Positions 34,605 to 43,110 of a stretch of DNA of 64,000 nt are shown one piece after another. Source of the stretch: Cyanobacteria bacterium SZAS-4 (lineage in GTDB: Bacteria > Cyanobacteriota > Vampirovibrionia > Obscuribacterales > Obscuribacteraceae). Position numbers and translations under genes: made by a program. The notes beneath the pieces were generated by a model. It saw only the letters and a program-made list of their open reading frames with translations, was not told the origin of the DNA and made no database searches. Location: contig JAFEAT010000023.1 of the NCBI GenBank assembly GCA_018266255.1, positions 35,814 through 99,813 on the forward strand, read 5' to 3'. Every line of letters begins with the position of its first letter. Positions within the stretch are counted from its first letter, which is position 1.

Positions 34605-35882
34605 TTATCGGGCTGTCGGATGGCTACGGCGATCTGTATCCTTACGAGTAGCACGTACAGTGCCGCCTTCCAGTGGGATTTTTCTGAAAGTGGCGTACAA
34701 GCAGATGTCGTAAACCGTTTTGCAAACTCCAGCGATTACAAAAGGCGCTCCCGACACAGCGCTTGCGGTCACCCAGCCGGAGAGTAGCGGTGACAAGCCT
34801 TGTGCGATCGCTCGACTGGCGGTCGTCAGTCCGGCGACTGCGGGGCGGTCGTCTGGATGAACAAGCAGCATTGTGTACGCTTGTCGTGCTGGTATGTCCA
34901 TGGATGAAAAGAAACTGCGGCTGAGAAGAAGTGCGGCGGCGAGCTGTGCGGTTGGCATGAACGGCACGAAACAAAGCGCTATGCTGCACGGTAGGTGTGT
35001 GTAAACCATTGTCTTGAGCAAGCCTATTCTGTTGGCGATGAACGGCGCTGCCAGGAAAGATCCAGCTGCAAGAATGTTTGCCAGGCAGAAGATGACACCT
35101 GTGAAGTCTGCGCCGACGTGGTATCGCATGTAGAACCAGTAAGCGATCAATGATTGAACGACGAAGCCGCCGCCAAAGGCATCTAGTCCTTGCAAAAGTA
35201 CCAGCGCTCCCGCATTCTTTTTAGCCAAGACCGCTCCGAAGTCTACTTTTGCAGTACTCGCCGGTTTGTATGTAGCTTTGTGCTGCAAAAGATTCTTTGG
35301 TAGCATGGCATAGAGTGATGCCATAGCGATCCCGCTGGCGATGTAGAGCATGAAGATGATTTGGTAAGCCGACTCGTGATTGAATGCTTGAAACTGCGCA
35401 AAGCAAATTCCTGCCAGCAGTGATCCGAGCGCGGCACCGGCAAATCCGGTCAAGTTGTACCAGGAAAAGGCGCTGGTCAAGCGTTCTGATGACACATCAC
35501 GCGCGATGATAGATTGCTCAACGGCGGCGAAGGGCCCGCCTTCGAAGCCGGCAGGACTGAAGATTCCGCATACCGCCGCCAGTGCGATCAACCACGGCTG
35601 TGTTGCCAGGCACAGGCACGCTGCCGATACGATCATGAGCAGGCTCGACCAGAAAAGCACTTTCTGCATGCCTAATTGATTGGCATAAAGCGACACCACA
35701 GTTGTGAAAATTGCGTCTTCAATCAATGTTGCAGAAAAAATGGCGCCTACTTCTAGTGAAGAAAAGTTATGTTTGGCCAGAAACAACGCCAAGATTACTG
35801 AAACGCTGCCGAATCCAAAAGTTCGCAGACCTTTAGCGAGGCAGACTAGCAGCAGTTCTCGGTCGGAGTGATTGATTCTCAT
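34605..35882 (-). CDS. MFS family transporter
   Basis: 425 aa with about twelve hydrophobic segments and an MFS-like loop between TM2 and TM3. The family is probably drug or metabolite efflux, but no substrate signature is recognised. The ATG at 35882 overlaps the stop of the upstream ligase gene (ATGA), so the two are made together; an in-frame TTG at 35894 is the alternative. The coupling suggests export of a product made by the ligase. Confidence 0.85.
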   Translation of the reverse strand: MRINHSDRELLLVCLAKGLRTFGFGSVSVILALFLAKHNFSSLEVGAIFSATLIEDAIFTTVVSLYANQLGMQKVLFWSSLLMIVSAACLCLATQPWLIALAAVCGIFSPAGFEGGPFAAVEQSIIARDVSSERLTSAFSWYNLTGFAGAALGSLLAGICFAQFQAFNHESAYQIIFMLYIASGIAMASLYAMLPKNLLQHKATYKPASTAKVDFGAVLAKKNAGALVLLQGLDAFGGGFVVQSLIAYWFYMRYHVGADFTGVIFCLANILAAGSFLAAPFIANRIGLLKTMVYTHLPCSIALCFVPFMPTAQLAAALLLSRSFFSSMDIPARQAYTMLLVHPDDRPAVAGLTTASRAIAQGLSPLLSGWVTASAVSGAPFVIAGVCKTVYDICLYATFRKIPLEGGTVRATRKDTDRRSHPTAR

Positions 35883-36991
35883 TTGGTAAGGCAAAGTGTC
35901 GGGGAATTCAATGCCACTGATTCAGATATAGAATAGAAATCGGTCAGCGTTTGCAGCGTTTGTTCGACAGATTTAGTTCTCGTAAACGTCTCAGCGATTT
36001 GGTCGCTTGGTAGACGCTGCGTTTTAAGTCTGTTCCAAAATTCGTCAAGACTGTCTCTTCTGAAGTTGAACTGCCGGGCAATGCGTTCTGCACTCTCCAG
36101 AACTAGGGCTGCCGTGTCGCGTACTTGTGCACTTTCCAATCCTGATAGAGCTAATGTTTCCAGCGTTGATACTCTGGATCGATCTGATGCGACACCTTCC
36201 AACCTGTCATCGAGAAGCAATGCTAATCCGATCAAAAACATGGCCTGATAATCGTCCAAACATCTGCTCATTTCGAAGCCTTTGAATTCGAAGCGAAGGC
36301 TTGGTTTTTCGTGTACGTAAAATATAGGAGCCCATTTACTGCGTTCGAAAGTACGCACCGACTTGCCGATTTGACCATCGACAACCCAGAGTTGGCTATC
36401 GCGCAGGGGCGACGCAAAAGTTAGTGCTATCGCCGCTGGTGCGTAGTGATTTACGCGTGCATTGATGCGCTCGATATTTACTTTTTCTTCCAGGTGTTTG
36501 GGCAAGCTGATGTTGATGTCTGGTCCATATGTCGTGGTCGCGGTGAGCGCCCATTGCCAATAATCGTGGCGTTCATAATTGGGCGGCGCGACGATTCTTG
36601 GCTCTGTTGGATGATATGAGAGCATGGCGGCAGTCATGTGCTCTTCCATCAACTTACTCTTCATTCTTCCATACAGATCTTGCACAGACTCGGTGCTGGT
36701 TTCGAAAGAATTTGTTAGCGGGGTGCGAATTTCTATTCCTTTAGGTAGCAAATCAATCGGCTTCATGCCTGCACTGGTAAGCGTATAGCCTTCGATCAAA
36801 TAAGGCGTGATGTGATTGTGCAGCGGCTTTTTATTAAAACCTTCGCGCGAACAGTCAGCCGTCGGAATAGCATCGACTAAGTTCAATAAAGCCTGGAAAT
36901 CCAGAGAGTTATAGCCCAGAGGCTTGAAGGATTGGCTTTCGACGAGCAGAAATTCCACTTCGATACCGAATCCAAAGTCATCATTTTGCAT
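35879..36991 (-). CDS. Glutamate-cysteine ligase family (GCS2-like) protein
   Basis: 370 aa of the carboxylate-amine ligase superfamily. The N-terminal GFGIEVEFLLVE is the conserved first strand with acidic metal ligands, and GIEIRTPLTNSFE and SLRFEFKGFEM correspond to later active-site strands. Members join glutamate or a related acid to an amine using ATP (gamma-glutamylcysteine synthetase, EgtA, YbdK). Which amine is used here cannot be told. Co-translated with an MFS transporter, which hints at a small exported peptide-like metabolite or at tolerance to its substrate. Confidence 0.72.
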   Translation of the reverse strand: MQNDDFGFGIEVEFLLVESQSFKPLGYNSLDFQALLNLVDAIPTADCSREGFNKKPLHNHITPYLIEGYTLTSAGMKPIDLLPKGIEIRTPLTNSFETSTESVQDLYGRMKSKLMEEHMTAAMLSYHPTEPRIVAPPNYERHDYWQWALTATTTYGPDINISLPKHLEEKVNIERINARVNHYAPAAIALTFASPLRDSQLWVVDGQIGKSVRTFERSKWAPIFYVHEKPSLRFEFKGFEMSRCLDDYQAMFLIGLALLLDDRLEGVASDRSRVSTLETLALSGLESAQVRDTAALVLESAERIARQFNFRRDSLDEFWNRLKTQRLPSDQIAETFTRTKSVEQTLQTLTDFYSISESVALNSPTLCLTK

Positions 36992-37451
36992 AAAGGAACA
37001 CCATCGGCGTCTAAAGCAGTGCCGCGGAACCCAGACGCTTGTGGGCTCAACGCTGTTTGTCGCTGCTTTCAGAATCGCTCTTAACTACTTCAATAGTTTA
37101 TTATAACCAGTTTAAATATCAACACTTGGCAACGCTTAAATGCCTCGAATTAAGCTTATCTATGCAATTCTCAAGATATAGGCTGCATGCACCATATGTA
37201 GTGGCAGTTGCATGAGTTCGTCGACAGCGCGACATCCATGCACAACATCTATTACATGCAGCACAACATTGATGTGGAAACTGATCCCTGTACTCCAGTG
37301 CAAACAGCTGTTAGTAGCGAGGCTATACCAAATCCTACACATCTGACAGTGCCAGAGCCCTGGGAACACAGCATTTTTCGGATTATTTGGCGCGTCTGTC
37401 TAATTTTCCCAAATAAGCCGTTATTCCAACATAAGCAACACGGTGGATGTG
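36992..37451. other. Intergenic region without a supported gene
   Basis: 460 nt between the divergent GCS2-like and coiled-coil genes. It is locally AT-rich near 37090-37160 and contains several short inverted repeats, such as ATGCA-centred ones around 37175-37260. A 90-codon frame at 37208-37480 lacks a ribosome binding site and overlaps the next gene, so it was not called. Promoters for both flanking genes are expected here. Confidence 0.35.
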
Positions 37452-38387
37452 ATGAACAAGCGCACAATTCAGCAATTTAGTCAGGGGATGCTAGTCGTCG
37501 GTTTTGTCACCTGCGGGTTCAACCACTCAGCCTATGCCCATGGACATCGAACAGCCATCGCAGGCGTTACCGAAGAGACCGCCAATTATGAAGAGACTGC
37601 TCCCACTGCCGAGCAGATGCGTAAATGGAACGCTCCTATCAAAGGTTTTCACCCTATCAAACGTTTGTTGCGACCAGTTTGGAAGCTAAGACGCAACGCT
37701 ATAGAAATCGAGAAAAAATTGGAACAGATCGAAGTGCCCGTCACCAAGCTGCAGCCTTCGTTAATCAGCATTGACGAGAAGATCGGTGATGTGAATGGCA
37801 ATATGACTGAGATCCAGGACAAGCTTTCTGGATTGAACGGCAGCATTCCTGTTTTGAACAACAACATTGCTGTATTCCAGGGACATGTCGATGAACTTGG
37901 ACGTGATGTTCGCAGCGCTGCCAGTATCAAAAAAGAGCTGCGCGATGTAGTGCAGATGCGTCAGGAAATGCGTCAACTTGATGCGCAAATCGCCGGACTG
38001 AAGAAACCCTTGCAACAGATCAATAAACCGGTGAACGAAATTTCTGCTCCGTTGGTCTCGATGAACAGCGAATTGAGCGGTTTGAATGGAAACGTTGCGA
38101 CTACGAGTGCTCAACTTAACCAAGTGCTGTCACAGGTCGGCGCGATGAGAGCGGAAATGAAAGAGATGAAGCTGGCCATGCAAGAGCTAAAGCAGCCTGT
38201 CAACTCGATTTCTTCGCCAGTAATTGCAGTACACAACGATCTTAAAGAGTTGAGTGATGTGCTCATGCTCGCCCTAAGAACGATAATGCTCACGGCAATT
38301 GCTGCAATCGCTGCGACGTTGGTTCTTATAATTAGATTCAAAGAAAGCTTGGTAAAATTGGCGGCGCGCTTATCATTCAGCATTTGA
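37452..38387 (+). CDS. Exported coiled-coil protein with C-terminal TM helix
   Basis: 311 aa from the ATG at 37452 (GTG at 37443 possible). An N-terminal signal-like segment (GMLVVGFVTCGFNHSAYAHG) is followed by about 190 residues of predicted coiled coil with repeated hydrophobic positions and recurring motifs (SGLNGSIPVLNNNI, SELSGLNGNVATTS, KKPLQQINKPVNEIS, KQPVNSISSPV). One transmembrane helix lies near the end (about 275-298). It resembles structural or methyl-accepting-type coiled coils but no family is recognised. A GntR-type regulator gene follows. Confidence 0.65.
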   Translation: MNKRTIQQFSQGMLVVGFVTCGFNHSAYAHGHRTAIAGVTEETANYEETAPTAEQMRKWNAPIKGFHPIKRLLRPVWKLRRNAIEIEKKLEQIEVPVTKLQPSLISIDEKIGDVNGNMTEIQDKLSGLNGSIPVLNNNIAVFQGHVDELGRDVRSAASIKKELRDVVQMRQEMRQLDAQIAGLKKPLQQINKPVNEISAPLVSMNSELSGLNGNVATTSAQLNQVLSQVGAMRAEMKEMKLAMQELKQPVNSISSPVIAVHNDLKELSDVLMLALRTIMLTAIAAIAATLVLIIRFKESLVKLAARLSFSI

Positions 38388-38435
38388 GCTGTGCCTCGGA
38401 CAAATTAGTCTAGGCTGCGAGTTGATTGTCTATCC

Positions 38436-38466
38436 ATTGAACTAATGAGCTATGCATTGAACCAAT
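38436..38466 (+). promoter_or_regulatory. Two direct ATTGAACYAAT repeats upstream of the GntR gene
   Basis: ATTGAACTAAT (38436-38446) and ATTGAACCAAT (38456-38466) are spaced exactly 20 bp apart, two helical turns. Each is partly palindromic (ATTG..CAAT). They lie just before a TATAAT box at 38472-38477, itself 38 nt upstream of the regulator ATG. This is the position expected for autoregulation. Confidence 0.5.
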
Positions 38467-38471
38467 TGCTC

Positions 38472-38477
38472 TATAAT
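38472..38477 (+). promoter_or_regulatory. Candidate -10 box of the GntR gene
   Basis: Perfect TATAAT 38 nt upstream of the ATG at 38515. No clear -35 hexamer at normal spacing; the upstream direct repeats occupy that area, which fits a regulated promoter. Confidence 0.4.
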
Positions 38478-38514
38478 TGTGCCGAAGACACAATCGTCGA
38501 AATGGAATTCGGTA

Positions 38515-39432
38515 ATGAAGATCTCTATCGTCAAAGAAAGTCCCGTTCCTATTCGGGATCAACTGATTGAACAAATCGCTTTGCAGATCGCTTCAGGTAC
38601 TCTCAAGGGGAAAGAAAAGCTGCCCAGCATTCGTGCTCTTGCAGATCGCTTAGGCATTCATTACAGCACAGTTACTGCCGCGTACAACCATCTGGCTGAT
38701 GTTGGATTGCTTGACGTCAGGCAGGGAAGTGGTGTTCGGGTTGCTGGGAAGGCGCCGGAACGAAGCGACGAAAAAGTTGATTTAGGGCAACTGTTTCGAG
38801 ATTTTTTGGCGCGCATCTCGGAATCAGGATATTCGCGTGATGACTTAAATAAGTGTGTGGAAAAGATATCGAAAAGAGCGCCTGTCAAACGGATATTGGC
38901 TGTAGACAGAAACAAAGACTTTCACGCTATTTTGTTGAAAGAACTGAAGCCGCATTTTTCTATACCGGTAGAGACCTGCACCGTTGAAGAAGTGTTGGCC
39001 AATCCTGCTTCGATGGAAGATTCGTTAGTCGTTACCAGTCTCTACCATCTCTTTTCTTTCCAGGATAAAGTGCCTGATCCAACACGCCTGGTGGCTTGCA
39101 ATATCGAGCCGGGACGGGCTGAATTAGATTCGATCAACGATCTGAAGAGCGGCAGCCTGGTATTGCTTGTCTCAGGTTCTCAGACTATGTTGAATATGGC
39201 GACAAAATTACTTGCCGCTACCCGTGGTGAAGAAGTTGCCGTGCGATCTGTGCTTACTTCAGATCAAAAGGAACTTTCGTACATGCTCAAGCATTCAGAC
39301 TTGATTATCTGTGACACAACGGCGGAGTCAGAAGTCGTGCCTAATGCCGGTAAAACTAAAGTCGTTGTCTTCAGACTTTACGCAAACAGTACCATCGATT
39401 TGATCAAAGAGCGCCTGGCTAAGTGGGGCTAA
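38515..39432 (+). CDS. GntR-family transcriptional regulator with unusual C-terminal domain
   Basis: 305 aa. The N-terminal winged helix is GntR-type: PVPIRDQLIEQIALQIASGTL, KLPSIRALADRLGIHYSTVTAAYNHL and DVRQGSGVRVAG, closest to the short YtrA/MocR-like group. The C-terminal 200 residues are not an aminotransferase, FCD or UTRA domain by eye; they look alpha/beta, with strands like RILAVDRNKDFHAILL, suggesting a response-regulator- or periplasmic-binding-like fold. ATG at 38515 chosen over GTG at 38479. It abuts the convergent caspase gene with no gap. Confidence 0.8.
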   Translation: MKISIVKESPVPIRDQLIEQIALQIASGTLKGKEKLPSIRALADRLGIHYSTVTAAYNHLADVGLLDVRQGSGVRVAGKAPERSDEKVDLGQLFRDFLARISESGYSRDDLNKCVEKISKRAPVKRILAVDRNKDFHAILLKELKPHFSIPVETCTVEEVLANPASMEDSLVVTSLYHLFSFQDKVPDPTRLVACNIEPGRAELDSINDLKSGSLVLLVSGSQTMLNMATKLLAATRGEEVAVRSVLTSDQKELSYMLKHSDLIICDTTAESEVVPNAGKTKVVVFRLYANSTIDLIKERLAKWG

Positions 39433-41814
39433 TTAGTTAGCCGAGCCAACGGTTTCAACTGCCAACATCGGATCTTTGCCGGCCCAACCTTTGTTCCACA
39501 GAACTGGGGTCTGTAGTTCAGCGCGGTCTCGCAGCACTTCCGATTCGACCAATACTTTCAATTGATTGTACGCTTCAATCACAGTTGTTTTGTCTTTGTT
39601 GCTTCGTAGTGCTTCCATCAGTCTTCTTGTGAAAACACTGTTCTCGTACTTTGCGGATTCCCATGAGACTTGCTCGGCAAGACTCGAGCAGATGATCATT
39701 TGTCCGCTGCCGATGTTGAGTGTGCGGGGATCCAGTCCCGCTGCGCGTGTGAGAGACTTGGAGCCTTGACCCGCCGCTCCGCTGTGGCAGACGTCTAATA
39801 TCAAAACCACTCGATCTGAATGCACTTGCTCTTTCACCATTTTGGTCAACCATTGCATTGGAATGCCTGTCGCTAACAAGCTGTTTTTATTAGTGTCGTG
39901 CGCGACGAGAAAATTGACCCCACCAGCATCGTCCTGAGAACGGCTGCCATGACTGGATACATACACGACAACCATGTCGTCAGGTTTGACGTGAGTGGCT
40001 AGCCATTTGTCGCCCATCAATCCAATGATGTTTTCGCGAGTGGCATTTTCGTCCGTTAAAAGTTTGACGTGATCGGCTTTGAAGTGTTCGGTGTTGATCA
40101 GGAAGTTTTTGAAATCAGTTGCGTCCTTAGCCGCATATTTCAAATTGATGGATGAATCCTTGAAGTTGCTGACGCCGACCACCAGAGCCCATTTACCTGT
40201 CACCGGACGGTCGCTTCCCGAGGGCAGTGGGAGCGGCGCTTCCATAGCTACAGCGTTACCACCAGGCAAGACATTCTTGATCTCTGCCGCTCGCTTCAGG
40301 AGTGGCTCGGCTTGCGTCGCCTGACCCTGGACCGCATAGGCATTGGCTAGCGACATCAAATCACCAGCTATCTGCGGAGCTTTTTCTCCGTACAACTTTT
40401 CGTCGATTGCGAGAGCTTGTTGAAAGTATTTTTGCGCTTCGACATATTTGTTTTGCTTGACTGAAAGTTCGCCCAGATTGCTAGCACTACGGGCGGTGAC
40501 AGCGTTGTTCTCTCCGAGCACCCGTTGCGATAACTCAAGTGCTTCCTTAAAGAGGGGTTCAGCTTCTGCAAATTTCCCATCTCTCAGATATAAGTCGCCG
40601 AGAGCATTGGCAGCGGCAGCCCGTTCTGGGTGGTCTGGACCGGCCATGGTGTTGATAATTCGCTGCGACGATTTAAGTAGGTTCTCAGCTTCTTTGAAGT
40701 TGGCCTGTTCCTCTTGCACCAGTGCAAGGTCTCGCATCGTGACGGCGCAGTCGATATTATCTTGACCAAATATTTTTTGTTGGGAAGAAAGCGCCTCCTG
40801 CAGCAATGAGCTGGCGTCGGAATATCTTCCATCTTGTCTATAGATGTTGCCGAGGCAGTTTTTGGCTTTGGCCACGAAGAGATTGTTGTCGTCTTTACCG
40901 AAGGCGGTTTCAGCGGTTTTCAGAGCATCAGTCGCCAGTTCGCGTGCCTCTGAGTATTTGCCTTGTTCAGCCAGAATTCTCGCTAACTTTACTTTTGATT
41001 CTGAAATGTTTGGATGGTCTGCGGGCAGAGAATCCACTCGTAATTTCAAACACGTTCTGCTGACTTTCTCAGCATCTGCATAGCGACTTTGTTGGCGAAG
41101 ACCTTCTGCCATGTCGACGAGGATGACTGTGTAGTAGAAATGCTTTTCACCATATTCTTTCGTGCAAACTTCGATTGCTTTTGCGTAGTGCTGACCGGCA
41201 GTTTTGTAATCACCTTTTTGTTGCGCATAAACAGCTTGATTGAACTCTGAATATGGAAGAGCGATGGCATCTTTATCATATTTTGCATCTTTCATCGCTT
41301 TGTTCATGTAGACGAGTTCTTCGTCGCTTTTGCCCCACAAAAAGTAGAGATAGGCGAGATGGTTCACAGCGAAAGGATTTTTCCTATTTGACGCTTCGTT
41401 TTGTTTCCACAAGCCTTCAGCCTCTGCAAATCTGCCCTGATCTCTGTACATCAGGGCCATAGAGTTGAAAATTATGGCCGAGAGATAGTTTTGTTTTGGC
41501 GGAATGGCATCGCAGGTTCTCAGTGCTGATTTGAAACACTTCTCAGCTTCTTGAAATTGCCCCAGCGCTCGCAGCGTTTCTCCTTTCGCTTCTTCTAACG
41601 ATGCCACCTGAAGCGGCGTGAATTTTATGCCTTCAGTCGCTTCTTTGCTTTTGTTGAATATGCGCAGTGCGTCTTGGTAGTTGCCTTTTTTGTACGCCTC
41701 GATTCCAGATTCGTAAAGCGAGATTGCCAGACTCCGTTGCGCGAAAGACGGTGTGGCATTTAATAGCGCACAGTACATAACTGCCAGCGCGAAACCTTTG
41801 ACTTTATGATTCAT
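39433..41814 (-). CDS. Exported TPR protein with C-terminal caspase (peptidase C14) domain
   Basis: 793 aa. A signal peptide (MNHKVKGFALAVMYCALLNA..SFAQ) is followed by about ten tetratricopeptide repeats, several of the kinesin-light-chain type with the 42-residue spacing (GNIYRQDGRYSDASSLLQEAL). The caspase-like domain spans about 540-760, with catalytic H622 in SSHGS and C676 in DVCHSG. Specificity is unknown, but acidic residues after the cysteine loop are few, so a metacaspase-like basic preference is possible. GGGAG five bases upstream supports the ATG at 41814; an upstream frame extension to 41973 runs through 18-bp repeats and was rejected. Confidence 0.88.
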   Translation of the reverse strand: MNHKVKGFALAVMYCALLNATPSFAQRSLAISLYESGIEAYKKGNYQDALRIFNKSKEATEGIKFTPLQVASLEEAKGETLRALGQFQEAEKCFKSALRTCDAIPPKQNYLSAIIFNSMALMYRDQGRFAEAEGLWKQNEASNRKNPFAVNHLAYLYFLWGKSDEELVYMNKAMKDAKYDKDAIALPYSEFNQAVYAQQKGDYKTAGQHYAKAIEVCTKEYGEKHFYYTVILVDMAEGLRQQSRYADAEKVSRTCLKLRVDSLPADHPNISESKVKLARILAEQGKYSEARELATDALKTAETAFGKDDNNLFVAKAKNCLGNIYRQDGRYSDASSLLQEALSSQQKIFGQDNIDCAVTMRDLALVQEEQANFKEAENLLKSSQRIINTMAGPDHPERAAAANALGDLYLRDGKFAEAEPLFKEALELSQRVLGENNAVTARSASNLGELSVKQNKYVEAQKYFQQALAIDEKLYGEKAPQIAGDLMSLANAYAVQGQATQAEPLLKRAAEIKNVLPGGNAVAMEAPLPLPSGSDRPVTGKWALVVGVSNFKDSSINLKYAAKDATDFKNFLINTEHFKADHVKLLTDENATRENIIGLMGDKWLATHVKPDDMVVVYVSSHGSRSQDDAGGVNFLVAHDTNKNSLLATGIPMQWLTKMVKEQVHSDRVVLILDVCHSGAAGQGSKSLTRAAGLDPRTLNIGSGQMIICSSLAEQVSWESAKYENSVFTRRLMEALRSNKDKTTVIEAYNQLKVLVESEVLRDRAELQTPVLWNKGWAGKDPMLAVETVGSAN

Positions 41815-41913
41815 CGATGCTCCCGGATCTTTGTTTGGTACGGCAATCCGGACATTATAGACAAAATTTTGGTACGGAGTTGCGCACATGCAAAATGACG
41901 CGCGTGTCTGCTT

Positions 41914-41967
41914 GTTATGCAGATTCGGCGTGTTATGCAAATCTGGCCCGTTAGGCAGATCTGGCCC
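41914..41967. repeat. Three 18-bp tandem direct repeats
   Basis: Units 41914-41931, 41932-41949 and 41950-41967 share the pattern GTTATGCARATYTGGCCC with a few changes (unit 3 has GTTAGGC). They lie in the divergent region between the caspase gene and the EamA transporter gene. Possibly binding sites for a regulator, or a decayed coding repeat; no reading frame here starts properly. Confidence 0.6.
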
Positions 41968-42070
41968 GTTCAATTAATCATAATAATGGTAACGCTAAGG
42001 CATTGAGCTATTTGCAACTGTCCGTTGAGCCTCTATGCTTAGGTGTGCCCAGATTTTGAAAAAGAGAGAC

Positions 42071-43048
42071 ATGGTAGTCGAGGTCGAAAGCGCTCGTACA
42101 GCTTCGCTGGAAAGTAGTGCGTCAGTCAGTTCAGAGGCGGAGAAAGAAAAGGAAGCCGCAAAGGCTAAGCGGCTTCGTCTGCTTCTTGCATGCTCTTACG
42201 TTTTCTGCTGTCTGGTCTGGAGCACCACTTATTGGGTAGTTCGACAAACGGTTCTTCCAACAGCGGGTGTGGCGCCGTATTACACGGCAACCATGCGATT
42301 TCTTATCGCCGTCTGTATTTTCATTCCTGTGTGGCTCATATTCGCTCGTAAAGACAGACTTCCGACGATGCGCGAGTCTCTTCTCATTGGTGCGTCAGGT
42401 GTACTGAACGCTCTAAACCAGATTTGCGTCTACAGTTCTGAGCAAGAAATTTCTGGCGGACTGGCTGCGGTGTTAGCCGCAACTACACCGCTGATGGTGG
42501 CGTTAATTGCCATGGCTACACGCACTGAAAAAGTTTCGAATCGCACTATTATCGGTTTTGTCGCGTGCTTCATCGGGGTTTCACTGGTCTGTCATGACCG
42601 CATGCAGGTCTCTGCCGCGCAGGCTTTTGCGGCGGCGCTCATGCTTGCTTCATCGTTTTTCAATGCCTGTGCAAACGTGACGTTGAAGCGTTCCAGCACC
42701 GCCTTGAACCCAATAATTTCTGCGACGATTTTTCTATTCGTCAGTGCGTTGCCAATTTGGATAGCCAGTATTTGCCGAGGTGAGCCTCAGTTTCAACCGA
42801 TTCCTTTTCAGCCGTTCATGGGAATTATCTACCTTGCGGTCATGAGTTCATTTGTGGCATTCGGACTGTATTTGTTCATGCTTAAACATTTGAAGTTGAT
42901 GACGATTGCAACATTACCGTTCGTCATACCAGTCCTGGCACTTGTGGTGGATCTGTTTCTCGAAAAACAATTTGTGATGACGACAGAAAGTTGGATTGGC
43001 TGTTTTGTCGTGCTCGCCGGTGTTGTGTTCAGTATAGTGCGTCGCTAA
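42071..43048 (+). CDS. EamA/DMT-family transporter
   Basis: 325 aa with ten hydrophobic segments in two EamA repeats. The first repeat has WSTTYWVVRQTV and SGGLAAVLAATTPLMVALIA; the second begins near AAALMLASSFFNACANVTLKR. A charged N-terminal tail rich in Glu and Ala precedes TM1. Probably an amino acid or metabolite exporter; substrate unknown. ATG at 42071 is preceded by AGAGAG. Neighbouring dgcA/dgcN genes hint at amino acid metabolism, but they lie on the opposite strand. Confidence 0.85.
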   Translation: MVVEVESARTASLESSASVSSEAEKEKEAAKAKRLRLLLACSYVFCCLVWSTTYWVVRQTVLPTAGVAPYYTATMRFLIAVCIFIPVWLIFARKDRLPTMRESLLIGASGVLNALNQICVYSSEQEISGGLAAVLAATTPLMVALIAMATRTEKVSNRTIIGFVACFIGVSLVCHDRMQVSAAQAFAAALMLASSFFNACANVTLKRSSTALNPIISATIFLFVSALPIWIASICRGEPQFQPIPFQPFMGIIYLAVMSSFVAFGLYLFMLKHLKLMTIATLPFVIPVLALVVDLFLEKQFVMTTESWIGCFVVLAGVVFSIVRR

Positions 43049-43110
43049 TTAGACGATGCTAGACTGAGTTCGTCGTTAGTTAGAGCGCGTGATCAGCTGT
43101 CAGTCGGCAA

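Noticed and set aside
37208..37480. 90-codon frame upstream of the coiled-coil gene
   Set aside because: TTG start without a ribosome binding site, overlaps the well-supported next gene, and composition (many His, Pro, Cys) is unlike a protein of this genome.
41815..41973. N-terminal extension of the caspase protein
   Set aside because: It would encode the 18-bp repeats before a perfect signal peptide that has its own ATG with GGGAG five bases upstream.
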